In this document: positions 40,353 through 48,848 of the stretch, in pieces | Layout of the letters: each line of letters opens with the position of its first letter | Position numbering within the stretch: the stretch's first letter is position 1 | Assembly (NCBI RefSeq): GCF_003184905.1 | Contig: NZ_QFRU01000005.1 | Location: 228,684-292,683, forward strand | Source of the DNA: Bacillus sp. CGMCC 1.16541 | Lineage (GTDB): Bacteria > Bacillota > Bacilli > Bacillales > Bacillaceae_H | Reading direction: 5' to 3' | Length of the DNA: 64,000 bases | Made by a program: the position numbers and the translations under genes | Notes under the pieces: generated by a model | What the model was told of the DNA's origin: nothing | What the model saw: only the letters and a program-made list of their open reading frames with translations | Database searches by the model: none

Positions 40353-41270
40353 TTAAGCGTCTAATTCTGCTAATTTTTCATTCAGCCATTCATTCCAAGA
40401 ATCTTTTGTATGTCCTACTACAAAAGGTTGTGCTTTTTCACGCTCATCCTGATCTAACATATCAAAAGCATAACCACCTAATCCAACATGCACACCAGGA
40501 AATTGCTTCTTCATTTCAGAAGCCACTTCTACTGTTTTCAATGCATTATCTGGCATTGTACAAGACATAAAGAGGAATGTGGGATTTACTTCTTTCACAA
40601 TCAAAGGCAAGTCTTTTTCCTCAATACTACTCCCTAGATAAATCACTTCGAACCCTTTTCTTCGTAAAAAGAAGGTAAAAATCAACAATCCTACTTCATG
40701 CGTTTCTCCCGGTCCACATACAGCAATCGTTTTTGGAAGTAAACCACTTGAAGGTAGCGAATAAAAGATCATGCTAATTCTTGCTTTTAATAACTGAGAC
40801 GCGTAATGTTCGTGTGCGCTGGTAATTTGCCCTTTCTCCCACATGTCTCCAATTTGTACAAGAGCAGATCCTAAAATGTCCATGATTACTTTTTCGACTG
40901 CATATAAGCTAAATGCGTGGCTAATTAAATCTTGCGCTTTACTTTCCTCAAAAGATAATAATGCACGTAATAACTCTTCTTTTATCTTCTGTGGTGAATC
41001 CACCGTTCCGTGATTTTCGTCTTCTTCAACCGATGTGCTTTCTGTTTCTAACAATGACACAGCTTGACTAATTGTAAAGCCGCTATTTACTTTTTCTGTT
41101 AACCATTTCAGCTTTTTAAAGTCTTCATCTGTATATAAACGATGACCTGATTCATTACGAACAGGATTTAAAATATGATACCGTCGCTCCCACGCTCTAA
41201 GTGTTCCTGGCTGAATATCAACCATATTTGAAATGGCTTTAATATTATATTTTCCTTCTTGAGAAGCCAT
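40353..41270 (-). CDS. MerR-family regulator with B12-binding domain (CarH/LitR-like)
   Basis: 305 residues. The N-terminal MerR winged helix is at about 7-75 (YNIKAISNMVDIQPGTLRAWERRYHILNP, SGHRLYTDEDF). A helical B12-binding domain spans about 95-175, with W144 and E154-H155, the W-x9-EH motif that caps adenosylcobalamin in CarH. The cobalamin fold is at about 180-300, with E189-x-H191-x-x-G194 (ETHEVG) where H191 would ligate cobalt. CarH proteins are light sensors: B12-bound tetramers repress in the dark and fall apart on illumination. No crt genes are nearby. It may instead be a B12-responsive regulator; family assignment is strong, the light role is inference. Confidence 0.88.
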   Translation of the reverse strand: MASQEGKYNIKAISNMVDIQPGTLRAWERRYHILNPVRNESGHRLYTDEDFKKLKWLTEKVNSGFTISQAVSLLETESTSVEEDENHGTVDSPQKIKEELLRALLSFEESKAQDLISHAFSLYAVEKVIMDILGSALVQIGDMWEKGQITSAHEHYASQLLKARISMIFYSLPSSGLLPKTIAVCGPGETHEVGLLIFTFFLRRKGFEVIYLGSSIEEKDLPLIVKEVNPTFLFMSCTMPDNALKTVEVASEMKKQFPGVHVGLGGYAFDMLDQDEREKAQPFVVGHTKDSWNEWLNEKLAELDA

Positions 41271-41312
41271 ACATACCCTCCAACTACTTTATGAACTGTG
41301 TAAGATACTTGC

Positions 41313-41341
41313 ATTATAGTCTATCCTATTTACTATGTAAA
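41313..41341 (-). promoter_or_regulatory. Promoter of the MerR/B12 regulator
   Basis: On the minus strand TTTACA (41341-41336), 17 bases, then TATAAT (41318-41313). The spacing is a normal 17, not the 19 of promoters activated by MerR, which suits a repressor. The -35 lies in the small palindrome TTTAC-ATA-GTAAA, and three TACA motifs start at 41360, 41348 and 41339. Confidence 0.7.
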
Positions 41342-41369
41342 TTTTGTATATGCTTATGTAAGCTGAAGG

Positions 41370-42140
41370 TTATTTTGTACGACTAATAACAATATAATGC
41401 GTTTCTGAACGTGCCCCGAGTCGAAATGGTATAGCTGTCGTTCCATATCCATTACTCACAAATAACGTTGTGCCGTTTACTTCCTTCAATCCTCCTATTT
41501 CATAAGGACCGATTCCAAAGAAACGAATTTGCCCTCCGTGTGTATGTCCACTTAAGACAAAATCAATTTTATCTTCCTTTTTCACTTTATGAATAATAGA
41601 AGGATTATGACTAACTAAGATTTTAAAGCTCTCTTCTTCACAGTCCTGTAAAGCCAGATGTAGTTGCGCTCTCTTCTTCGACGTATCATCTACTCCAAGT
41701 AAATCAAAAGACTCTCCCTCTGCGGACTCAAACTTGACAGCTGTATTATCTAAAATAGTCACTTGCTCACTTAGCAATAACGCATCTAGCTCGTGATAAT
41801 CAACTTCATAATCATTGTTTCCCCAAACAAAATACACTGGACCTAATTTTTTTAACTGTCGGATGTTATGGAGGACTCTTGAGAATGGCACTCCCTTTTC
41901 TGTTAAATCTCCTCCTATTATTACAATGTCTACTTTTTCTTTTATTTTATGTAATAAGCGGTCTGGTATTGTTCTCCGATGAATATCAGAGATAAAAAAG
42001 ATACGTAACGATTCAAATGTTTTTGGAAAGCGTGAAAGTGTCATATTATGATGAACGACTGAATTTCGCTTAGCTTCTATCCACATATAACCAATAAAAA
42101 TAAGTACAAATAAACTTGCACAACCAATTAATAATGCCAT
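41370..42140 (-). CDS. ypbG: Membrane-anchored metallophosphoesterase YpbG
   Basis: 256 residues. An N-terminal membrane segment (about 2-20) precedes a calcineurin-like phosphoesterase domain with FISDIHRR (DxH), GGDLTEKG (GDxxxxG), WGNNDYE (GNND), and SGHTHGGQ (GHTH). A two-metal active site is expected. The substrate is unknown. It lies 8 bases after the membrane gene at 42149. Confidence 0.88.
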   Translation of the reverse strand: MALLIGCASLFVLIFIGYMWIEAKRNSVVHHNMTLSRFPKTFESLRIFFISDIHRRTIPDRLLHKIKEKVDIVIIGGDLTEKGVPFSRVLHNIRQLKKLGPVYFVWGNNDYEVDYHELDALLLSEQVTILDNTAVKFESAEGESFDLLGVDDTSKKRAQLHLALQDCEEESFKILVSHNPSIIHKVKKEDKIDFVLSGHTHGGQIRFFGIGPYEIGGLKEVNGTTLFVSNGYGTTAIPFRLGARSETHYIVISRTK

Positions 42141-42148
42141 ACTTCCTC

Positions 42149-42538
42149 CTACAGCTGCCTATCTACAGCTTGCTTTCGTAAATCTATAGAAATAATACCA
42201 TAGATGAAAGAGAAACATAATATGAGCAAGGTCTGCCAAAAACCAAACGTAAACAGAATAAAAAAGCTAGCACTCATACATAAAGACAAACCAACATTTG
42301 ACCATGATAACGGACGTTGCTTTTTTATCATGTACATTTGTTCGATTGCTGTACGAATGAAGACAGAATAGCATAAAAATGAAAGAGAAAAAGCGAACAT
42401 CACAACGATATATTTAAGTGGACTCATCAACATTTGAAGAAAAAGATCGGTTACACGAAAAGAAACATTTATCGGAACCCACCGAATGACAAGAGAATGA
42501 CATACAGCTGCTATGACAAGCAAAATGAGTTTTTTCAT
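42149..42538 (-). CDS. Unrecognised small membrane protein
   Basis: 129 residues from the ATG at 42538, which has GGAG eight bases upstream. Four hydrophobic segments (about 3-20, 35-60, 80-97, 98-117) with short basic loops (MIKKQRPLSW) and a basic tail. I do not recognise the family. It is tightly coupled to ypbG (8 bases), suggesting a shared role at the membrane. Confidence 0.6.
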   Translation of the reverse strand: MKKLILLVIAAVCHSLVIRWVPINVSFRVTDLFLQMLMSPLKYIVVMFAFSLSFLCYSVFIRTAIEQMYMIKKQRPLSWSNVGLSLCMSASFFILFTFGFWQTLLILCFSFIYGIISIDLRKQAVDRQL

Positions 42539-42622
42539 CACACCAACTCCCCCTCTTTTTTTGTTTTATGAAACGAAAGAGGGGTTTATGTTAAAAGATT
42601 TTAGTTGTAAACTGATACACTT

Positions 42623-43081
42623 TTACTTGTTCTCATGATACAAATTAATATCATATTCATTCTTCATAAGTTCAAACACATTGTGCCTTGATTCCCACTT
42701 TTCATGTGTAGGCCATAAATCTTTGCTTTTTTGAATAATTTCACACCTTAAATCATGAAACTCTTTTTCAGCTTTCTCACCTTTTTTATGAACTTGTAAA
42801 AGATGCACATACAGTGACATGACAGCAAGTATCATAAATAAATGATACGTTTCATTTAAAATAAAACCAATGACACCACTAATACTAAACATAGAAAGAT
42901 GAGAAAGTGAAAAAAACAAATAACATCCAAATAAGATTAATGCTCCTAAAAAGGCAAATGTGAGCCTTTTTTCTTTTCGCTTTAATCCATCGAACTTCTT
43001 CTTTCGCTCAATAACACTTTGTAACATATACTTCGTCGGCTCGTCCGTTGAATGGTGCAACTTTTGAATGTTACGTTCCAT
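42623..43081 (-). CDS. ypbF: YpbF family protein (DUF2663)
   Basis: 152 residues. A soluble charged N-terminus (MERNIQKLHHSTDEPTKYML, RKKKFDGLKRKEKR) leads to two membrane segments (about 42-62 and 72-92), then a helical tail with DLRCEIIQKSKDLWP. It matches YpbF by this layout and by position. Function unknown. Downstream of ypbD with about 140 bases between. Confidence 0.78.
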   Translation of the reverse strand: MERNIQKLHHSTDEPTKYMLQSVIERKKKFDGLKRKEKRLTFAFLGALILFGCYLFFSLSHLSMFSISGVIGFILNETYHLFMILAVMSLYVHLLQVHKKGEKAEKEFHDLRCEIIQKSKDLWPTHEKWESRHNVFELMKNEYDINLYHENK

Positions 43082-43223
43082 TTCGACACCCCCTTGTGTT
43101 TACTACACGATATGAGGTTGTCTACTCGTTTATGTTACAATCCTTCATTAGTTATGCTAACTGTTTTTACATTGCTTCTGTCGGATACGGCGGTATTCTG
43201 ATACAGCTCTACTCTTCTGTCAC

Positions 43224-43814
43224 CTAAACACCCTTACTCTCGTTAAACCTTATATGCAACCCTAGCATAAAATCAATTAAAAAATGAGCAACAATGGTTA
43301 CAAACAAACTCTGTGTTAGCTCGAATAACCACCCTAAAAAAAAGCTTAATGTCACAACCATGACGAGCAAAAACCATTTACTTAAATAGCGAATATGCAT
43401 AAGCGCAAATATGATACTAGCCCAAATGATGCCAAAATGAACTTGCAAAACACCTCTAAACAGCAGTTCTTCTGCTATTGCAACAACAAAACATAACAAA
43501 ATCAATTGAATAAGTGAAAGGTCTTTAAATATTCTTTTGTTAATTCCCCCGTCATCATACATATGAGGAGGTAGAAGCTTCATAAAGAGTATATCCACCA
43601 GTACAACAATAACTGCACTTCCACCTCCATATAGGAGAATAGGAACGAAATCAAACTTAAAATACGAAGTAATTTCAGTTACACTTTTATACTTCCAAAA
43701 ACCTATTCCTAGTGCGATACTAAAGAGAAATAATTGGGTCATGTACAGTTGATGTAATAATTCTCTGTGAGACATTTCATCAATTATTTTTTGTTGATTT
43801 TTAAACATATCCAT
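43224..43814 (-). CDS. ypbD: CPBP family intramembrane protease YpbD
   Basis: About 196 residues from the ATG at 43814; a GTG at 43823 that overlaps the recQ stop is also possible, and neither has a strong ribosome site. Multiple membrane segments; the CAAX-protease-like motifs are VAIAEELLFRGVLQ (EExxxR) and FALMHIR, with a late AHFLIDF. Family members are metal-dependent intramembrane proteases, often for maturation or immunity. Coupled to recQ. Confidence 0.85.
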   Translation of the reverse strand: MDMFKNQQKIIDEMSHRELLHQLYMTQLFLFSIALGIGFWKYKSVTEITSYFKFDFVPILLYGGGSAVIVVLVDILFMKLLPPHMYDDGGINKRIFKDLSLIQLILLCFVVAIAEELLFRGVLQVHFGIIWASIIFALMHIRYLSKWFLLVMVVTLSFFLGWLFELTQSLFVTIVAHFLIDFMLGLHIRFNESKGV

Positions 43815-43819
43815 TTTAT

Positions 43820-45334
43820 TCACTCACTTTGACGAAGTAACAAAGCTAACTCCTTTTCCCAACCATTGAACATCCACTGTTTAGTGGCATTGTTTTTTTT
43901 ATAATAATCTTCAAACTGAATTCCACATTCATCACAACAATTCACCGGACGATTTAAAAGTCGATCATCAAAGTAAGCGAGTAGCACTTCTCTTCGACAA
44001 CCTTTGGTTAAGATGAATTTCGTTAATGCCACATGCTTTTTTTGTTTATCTTTAATCCGCTTGTTAATCGCTGCTACAACCTCTTTATAGATTACTTCTA
44101 GATTAAATTGTCGATTGATTCCTTCTTCATTTAATACTTGTTCTTTCTGTAAATAATAACGAATAAATCGCCAATGCGTTTCATGTATACCTACAATACG
44201 ACTAATGTGGTCCTCCAGTTTTCTCATTTCTTCTGGCCCTTCATAAGCTTTAATCAACAATAAAACTTGTTGAACAATTGTTGGTGTCGGTAACTCCATC
44301 TCCATTAAAGAGTAGGCTAAGTCATTGTCTGACTCATGATAAAGTAAAACTGCTATGCTATCATTCCCGTCTCGTCCGGCTCTCCCAATTTCTTGAAGAT
44401 ATGCTTCAAGTTGTGTGGGAGGGTGATAATGCACAACAAATCGGATATTATCCTTGTTTACTCCCATACCAAATGCACTTGTACAACAAATAATATCAAT
44501 TTGATTGTTAAGGAATTGTTGTTGCACTAACAAACGTTGTGATTGCTCCATACCTCCATGATAATACTCCACTCGCGTATCGTAGTGACTTTTTAGGAAA
44601 GCTGATAACATTTCTGTCCAAGCTCGACTTGAACAATATATAATACCTGGCCCCTCCAATACTTTTACATATTCAAGTAGCAGCTGTTTTTTCTCTTCTA
44701 AATCCATCACACGTTGTACACTAATCGCAATGTTAGGACGATCAACAGAATAAATATGCTTTGTTACATGATCTAAGTTTAAATATTGAAGAATATCATT
44801 CACTACCTCTTTAGTAGCAGTAGCTGTTAACGCCAGTGTAGTTGGTTTTTCTAAAGCCTCCCATACACTTCCTAGCCGTAAGTAATCTAAACGAAAATCA
44901 TGTCCCCACTGTGAAATACAATGAGCTTCATCAACAACAAACAAGCCGATATTGGCTCGTTGTAACGCCTGAAGGACTTTTGAACTTTGTAAAATTTCCG
45001 GAGACGCATAAATAAATCGATACGATTCTAAATGATGAAGCGCATGTTGTTTTTCACCTTCTGTTAAAAAGCTATTTAAAGCGACTACTCTCTTTTCACC
45101 ATTTGCTTTTAATTGCTGCACTTGGTCTTCCATTAATGATAGCAGAGGGGAAACGATAAGTACTGGTTGATTCATCATATAACCAGGTAATTGATAACAT
45201 AATGATTTCCCTGTTCCTGTAGGTAAGACTGCTAACACATGCTTTTTATGTAAAATGTCTTCAATAATCTCACGTTGACCTGTCCGAAAATGATTAAAGC
45301 CAAAAACTTTTTGTAACACTCGTTCAATTGTCAA
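43820..45334 (-). CDS. recQ: RecQ-type DNA helicase (short RecS form)
   Basis: 504 residues. Helicase motifs: Q-motif [14 protein letters not shown], Walker [14 protein letters not shown] in [22 protein letters not shown], and [10 protein letters not shown]. The zinc-binding cysteines are in [10 protein letters not shown] and NCCDECG. It has no HRDC domain, like the shorter B. subtilis paralogue RecS. Between ypbB and ypbD, as in B. subtilis. Confidence 0.93.
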   Translation of the reverse strand: MTIERVLQKVFGFNHFRTGQREIIEDILHKKHVLAVLPTGTGKSLCYQLPGYMMNQPVLIVSPLLSLMEDQVQQLKANGEKRVVALNSFLTEGEKQHALHHLESYRFIYASPEILQSSKVLQALQRANIGLFVVDEAHCISQWGHDFRLDYLRLGSVWEALEKPTTLALTATATKEVVNDILQYLNLDHVTKHIYSVDRPNIAISVQRVMDLEEKKQLLLEYVKVLEGPGIIYCSSRAWTEMLSAFLKSHYDTRVEYYHGGMEQSQRLLVQQQFLNNQIDIICCTSAFGMGVNKDNIRFVVHYHPPTQLEAYLQEIGRAGRDGNDSIAVLLYHESDNDLAYSLMEMELPTPTIVQQVLLLIKAYEGPEEMRKLEDHISRIVGIHETHWRFIRYYLQKEQVLNEEGINRQFNLEVIYKEVVAAINKRIKDKQKKHVALTKFILTKGCRREVLLAYFDDRLLNRPVNCCDECGIQFEDYYKKNNATKQWMFNGWEKELALLLRQSE

Positions 45335-45364
45335 TTATATCACCACTTTTATATTCAAATGCAT

Positions 45365-46414
45365 TTATGCAAACCATTTTGCAAGCACAATCCGGATTTG
45401 AAAATATGAAATATCTTCTCCTACATGTTCTTTTATGTCTTTCAACTTATGTGTTTCTAATACATTAACCGCTTCTTTCACTTTCAGTTGAGACTCTACC
45501 GATACATAAGAATCAATTGTAAAATCAGGAACAAGTAGCGCTAACTCTGCAATATGATCTTCGATTGTACTTACTTTTAAACGACGAATGGATGCAATTT
45601 CCTCAATCGAGTAATGACGCTTTAAAAGAGAAAATGTGCGCAATGTCGATGCTGTAATTGGTAAGTGAACATTCAAGTCTTTTAGCAATGATGACAACAC
45701 TGGAAACAGTGAGTATTGGTCATTTATTAAATGGATCATTTTATGAACAACCCCTAATTGAAGAAGGTGAACATAAGACTCTTCTATCTCGTACATAGCC
45801 GCAACTTGATGTTTAGTAAAACCAATTTTTTCATATCCCGTCAATTGTAACACAAATAAATCCGCATCTCGCTTTGAACACTCTTGTAAACAACTCTTCA
45901 TTTCTTCATACAATTGAGTAGCAAGATCTTCTCGATTGGCTTTGTTTTTAAGTAAATAATCTTTAACCCACATAAATGTTGCTTCGTTTTTTGTGACCGG
46001 TATAAACTGTCGATTAAAGTATTGCAAATTGGATAGCGTTTGAAATAAAAGTGTAAGCCTCTCTATAAAGAGAACTGTGGCGTTTGTAAATTGCCATCCG
46101 TTTAAGGAAGGTGGAAACGGATGTTCTCGAAGTTGCTCGTTTAGATATTCTTGTCCAGCTGTTGTAATGATATATTTTTGTTCATCCACTTTCATAATTA
46201 ATTCGTTTTCAATCAGTTTTTTCACTTCAAGTGAAAATGTTTGCTTATTTAAGTATGAAAAAGATTGAAACAAAAAGGATAAGCGATACAATTTGCTATC
46301 TTGAATGGTCTGTGCTGATTTTTTCCCCACTAATAGGTGATAAACACCAAATACTGTACGCTCACCTTTAAACTTTTCAATACAATATAAAATGACAATC
46401 GCAATATAACTCAT
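45365..46414 (-). CDS. ypbB: Helix-turn-helix protein YpbB
   Basis: 349 residues from the ATG at 46414, which has AAGGGG upstream. The C-terminus (about 265-345) contains a helix-turn-helix like the RQC/HTH region of RecQ (LKRHYSIEEIASIRRLKVSTIEDHIAEL). It precedes recQ by about 30 bases, a conserved pair, so it probably works with the helicase. No other function is known. Confidence 0.82.
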   Translation of the reverse strand: MSYIAIVILYCIEKFKGERTVFGVYHLLVGKKSAQTIQDSKLYRLSFLFQSFSYLNKQTFSLEVKKLIENELIMKVDEQKYIITTAGQEYLNEQLREHPFPPSLNGWQFTNATVLFIERLTLLFQTLSNLQYFNRQFIPVTKNEATFMWVKDYLLKNKANREDLATQLYEEMKSCLQECSKRDADLFVLQLTGYEKIGFTKHQVAAMYEIEESYVHLLQLGVVHKMIHLINDQYSLFPVLSSLLKDLNVHLPITASTLRTFSLLKRHYSIEEIASIRRLKVSTIEDHIAELALLVPDFTIDSYVSVESQLKVKEAVNVLETHKLKDIKEHVGEDISYFQIRIVLAKWFA

Positions 46415-46561
46415 CTCCACACCCCTTCTTCTACCTTCATTTTACCAAAAACAAATTAACTCCTCACACCTTACATTTCTTTCCCACGTTTAGTTCCTCC
46501 TATATAGGGAATCAATAGTAGTGAAACCCTTGTCTGATAAGTATTCTCAGTCACTTTTCTA

Positions 46562-46590
46562 TTGAAAAGTTTTAAGAACAGCCTTACAAT
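46562..46590 (+). promoter_or_regulatory. Sigma-A promoter of fer
   Basis: TTGAAA (46562-46567), 17 bases, then TACAAT (46585-46590). The start would be near 46597, about 70 bases before fer. Confidence 0.65.
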
Positions 46591-46634
46591 AAATAGTGAG
46601 AATGTTACCTGTTTGTAAAGAGCAGAAATAATAA

Positions 46635-46916
<282 letters not shown>

Positions 46917-46924
46917 GTGATGAA

Positions 46925-46960
46925 AAAAGTCCCTCCTAGTTTGAACTAGGAGGGACTTTT
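46925..46960. terminator. Bidirectional terminator between fer and ribU
   Basis: Near-perfect arms AAAAGTCCCTCCTAGTT and AACTAGGAGGGACTTTT, with a T run on each side. Confidence 0.93.
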
Positions 46961-46962
46961 TA

Positions 46963-47538
46963 TTAGACTGTCGCTTGCTTGACAATCCATGTTCTCATTT
47001 TTGTAAATAACAACATAAAGATGATACCTGTCACAATTCCCTTTATAAAATTAAACGGTAAAATCCCCGTAACAATTAATTGTTTTGCTTCCTCACTTGA
47101 TAACGCTGGTGCTTGTAAAAACATTGTATAAGCTGGCAATAATACATAGTAATTTAACACACTCATTAAAACCGCCATTGCAATTGTACCTACCACTAAT
47201 CCAATTGTTATCCCTTTTGTATCACGGTATTTTCTGAACATATATGCAACAGGCAGGATGAACAATAACCCTGCAACAAAGTTTGCGACCTGTCCAACCG
47301 GCACTCCTGTCATGCTTCCTTGAATCATATAATGTAGAAGGTTTTTAATGCCTTCTACTATAATCCCAGCAATAGGACCATAAATAATAGCTGCTATTAA
47401 TGCAGGTAGTTCACTAAAATCAATCTTTAAGAATGGTGGAATGCCTGGCAAAGGAAAATTAAACATCATCAATACATACGAAATACTACTTAACATTCCC
47501 AAAGTGACTAGCTTTTGTGTTTTTTTTGTTTGTTCCAT
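46963..47538 (-). CDS. ribU: Riboflavin transporter, ECF substrate-binding subunit
   Basis: 191 residues, six membrane segments (for example LVTLGMLSSISYVLMMF, FVAGLLFILPVAYMF). The conserved FPLPGIPPFLKIDFSELPALIAA is the RibU signature. It binds riboflavin and works with the shared ECF ATPases, encoded elsewhere. It is directly below an FMN riboswitch with a terminator, so uptake falls when FMN is plentiful. Also called ypaA or fmnP. Confidence 0.95.
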   Translation of the reverse strand: MEQTKKTQKLVTLGMLSSISYVLMMFNFPLPGIPPFLKIDFSELPALIAAIIYGPIAGIIVEGIKNLLHYMIQGSMTGVPVGQVANFVAGLLFILPVAYMFRKYRDTKGITIGLVVGTIAMAVLMSVLNYYVLLPAYTMFLQAPALSSEEAKQLIVTGILPFNFIKGIVTGIIFMLLFTKMRTWIVKQATV

Positions 47539-47608
47539 AAAATCCTCTCTCCTTTTCGATCCACCTCTTGCTAAGAAGAAAGATTCAAGCAGCTATACCA
47601 AATAAAAA

Positions 47609-47634
47609 CTCCCTCAACAAAGAAGCTGAGGGAG
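47609..47634 (-). terminator. Riboswitch-controlled terminator of ribU
   Basis: Perfect 8-bp arms CTCCCTCA (47609-47616) and TGAGGGAG (47627-47634), followed on the minus strand by TTTTTATTT. Between it and the aptamer lies an imperfect hairpin with arms GTTCAACAAA and TTTTTTGAAC (47660-47686) that may take part in antitermination. Confidence 0.85.
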
Positions 47635-47695
47635 AGTGTTTTTCGGCAAGCTCAATAAACGTTCAACAAACTAAGTTTTTTGAACGCTTGAACCT

Positions 47696-47834
47696 CCATC
47701 CTCTCCCATCCAGACTGTACTGTCGGCTTTGGAATCACACCAAATCCTGCTCGTTTTAACAACAAGCTCGCGGACTTAAAACATTATAGTTTATCACCGC
47801 CGGTCGGGAATCTCACCCTGCCCCGAAGATAGAT
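47696..47834 (-). ncRNA. FMN riboswitch (RFN element)
   Basis: The minus strand shows the complete conserved RFN core: ATCTTCGGGGCAGGGTGAGA, then TTCCCGACCGGCGGT, AGTCCGCGAGC, GCAGGATTTGGTGTGATTCC, AAGCCGACAGT and AGTCTGGATGGGAGAGGATG. A -10 TATAAT lies just upstream (47860-47855). FMN binding would favour the terminator before ribU. The 514-base gap between ribU and the M23 gene is mostly this leader. Confidence 0.96.
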
Positions 47835-48052
47835 CATCATTTAATTATGAGTTCATTATACGTTATCTCGAATTAAAAGGGAATAAGAAAGTATTGTAAT
47901 TTAAAAATTTATGAATGATTATTCACTTTTCACCCTAACTTTACTTTCCATAATAGACAGAATAAAACATCCCTTGCCTATCTATCCAGTCATTTTCCAC
48001 TGAATACTATAAGCAAAGAATGTGTTCATAAAATCTTTTCCGCACCGGGTTT

Positions 48053-48760
48053 TTAGTTTGTTAAAGTTGTTTGTACTTTCAGTGCTTGTCCAATATGGAG
48101 AAGATCAGAGCTCAATTGATTCAACTTCTGTAACTCTTCAACCGTCACGTCATGTTTTTTTGAAATACTCCAAAGTGTATCACCTTTACGAACTGTAACA
48201 ACACGTGATACCTGTGTTTGAGGTACTTGCTTAAACACAACTTCTGTTACTTCATCAGTAAGATAGGTATAAAGCTTTGTTTGATCTAAAACCATCAACG
48301 GATTAATGGCATTTGATTTCTCAATGTTCCACGTTCCTTTATGTACCTCAAAATGTAAGTGAGCTCCTGATGAACGCCCTGTGTTGCCAACTTCTCCAAT
48401 TTGTTGAGAAGCTTGTACACGTTCACCTTCTGTGACAAACCGTTTATGCAAATGTGCATAAACGGTTTCATAGCCATTGTCTTGTTCAAGAAAAACAACA
48501 TGTCCATACGTATCTGAATAATAAGAGCGCGTTACTGTCCCGCTACTAACAGCATAAACAGGCGTACCTATTGATGCCGCAATATCAATCCCGTAATGTT
48601 GTTCATTTCTTGAGCCAAATACATCGGTCATAACCCCATCTACAGGCCAATGCCAACTTTGTTGCTCTTCGGCCTTTGCCATCTTCCCACTAACAAAAAG
48701 CAAACCAATACAAAGTCCCATAATAAGTACAACTAAAATCCTTCTAGCTAAATCAAGCAT
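48053..48760 (-). CDS. Secreted M23 peptidoglycan endopeptidase with LysM domain
   Basis: 235 residues. A signal peptide (about 1-30) is followed by the M23 domain (about 48-155), with zinc motifs HYGIDIA (HxxxD) and HLHFE, and by a C-terminal LysM at about 188-230 (VTVRKGDTLWSISKKHDVTVEELQKLN). It should cleave peptide crosslinks in the wall or the spore cortex. It stands alone between ribU and rsiX. I do not see the exact B. subtilis counterpart at this position, where serA-ypuA are found. The leader contains a nested hairpin around the ribosome site. Confidence 0.9.
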   Translation of the reverse strand: MLDLARRILVVLIMGLCIGLLFVSGKMAKAEEQQSWHWPVDGVMTDVFGSRNEQHYGIDIAASIGTPVYAVSSGTVTRSYYSDTYGHVVFLEQDNGYETVYAHLHKRFVTEGERVQASQQIGEVGNTGRSSGAHLHFEVHKGTWNIEKSNAINPLMVLDQTKLYTYLTDEVTEVVFKQVPQTQVSRVVTVRKGDTLWSISKKHDVTVEELQKLNQLSSDLLHIGQALKVQTTLTN

Positions 48761-48762
48761 TA

Positions 48763-48806
48763 CGTACAGCCTCCTATGTATGTTTCATACATACATATAC
48801 TGTACG
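48763..48806 (-). promoter_or_regulatory. Nested hairpin enclosing the ribosome site of the M23 gene
   Basis: Outer arms CGTACAG (48763-48769) and CTGTACG (48800-48806) enclose an inner perfect 8-bp palindrome TATGTATG/CATACATA (48775-48793). In the RNA the AGGAGG ribosome site lies between the inner stem and the 3' outer arm, two bases before the AUG. It could reduce translation until melted. Confidence 0.65.
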
Positions 48807-48848
48807 CAAATTGCATTTTTTATAGACCATTTTTTGTAAAAATATTCA

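Noticed and set aside
47568..47759. Plus-strand 63-residue frame over the FMN riboswitch
   Set aside because: It lies across the terminator and aptamer of the riboswitch and has no ribosome site.
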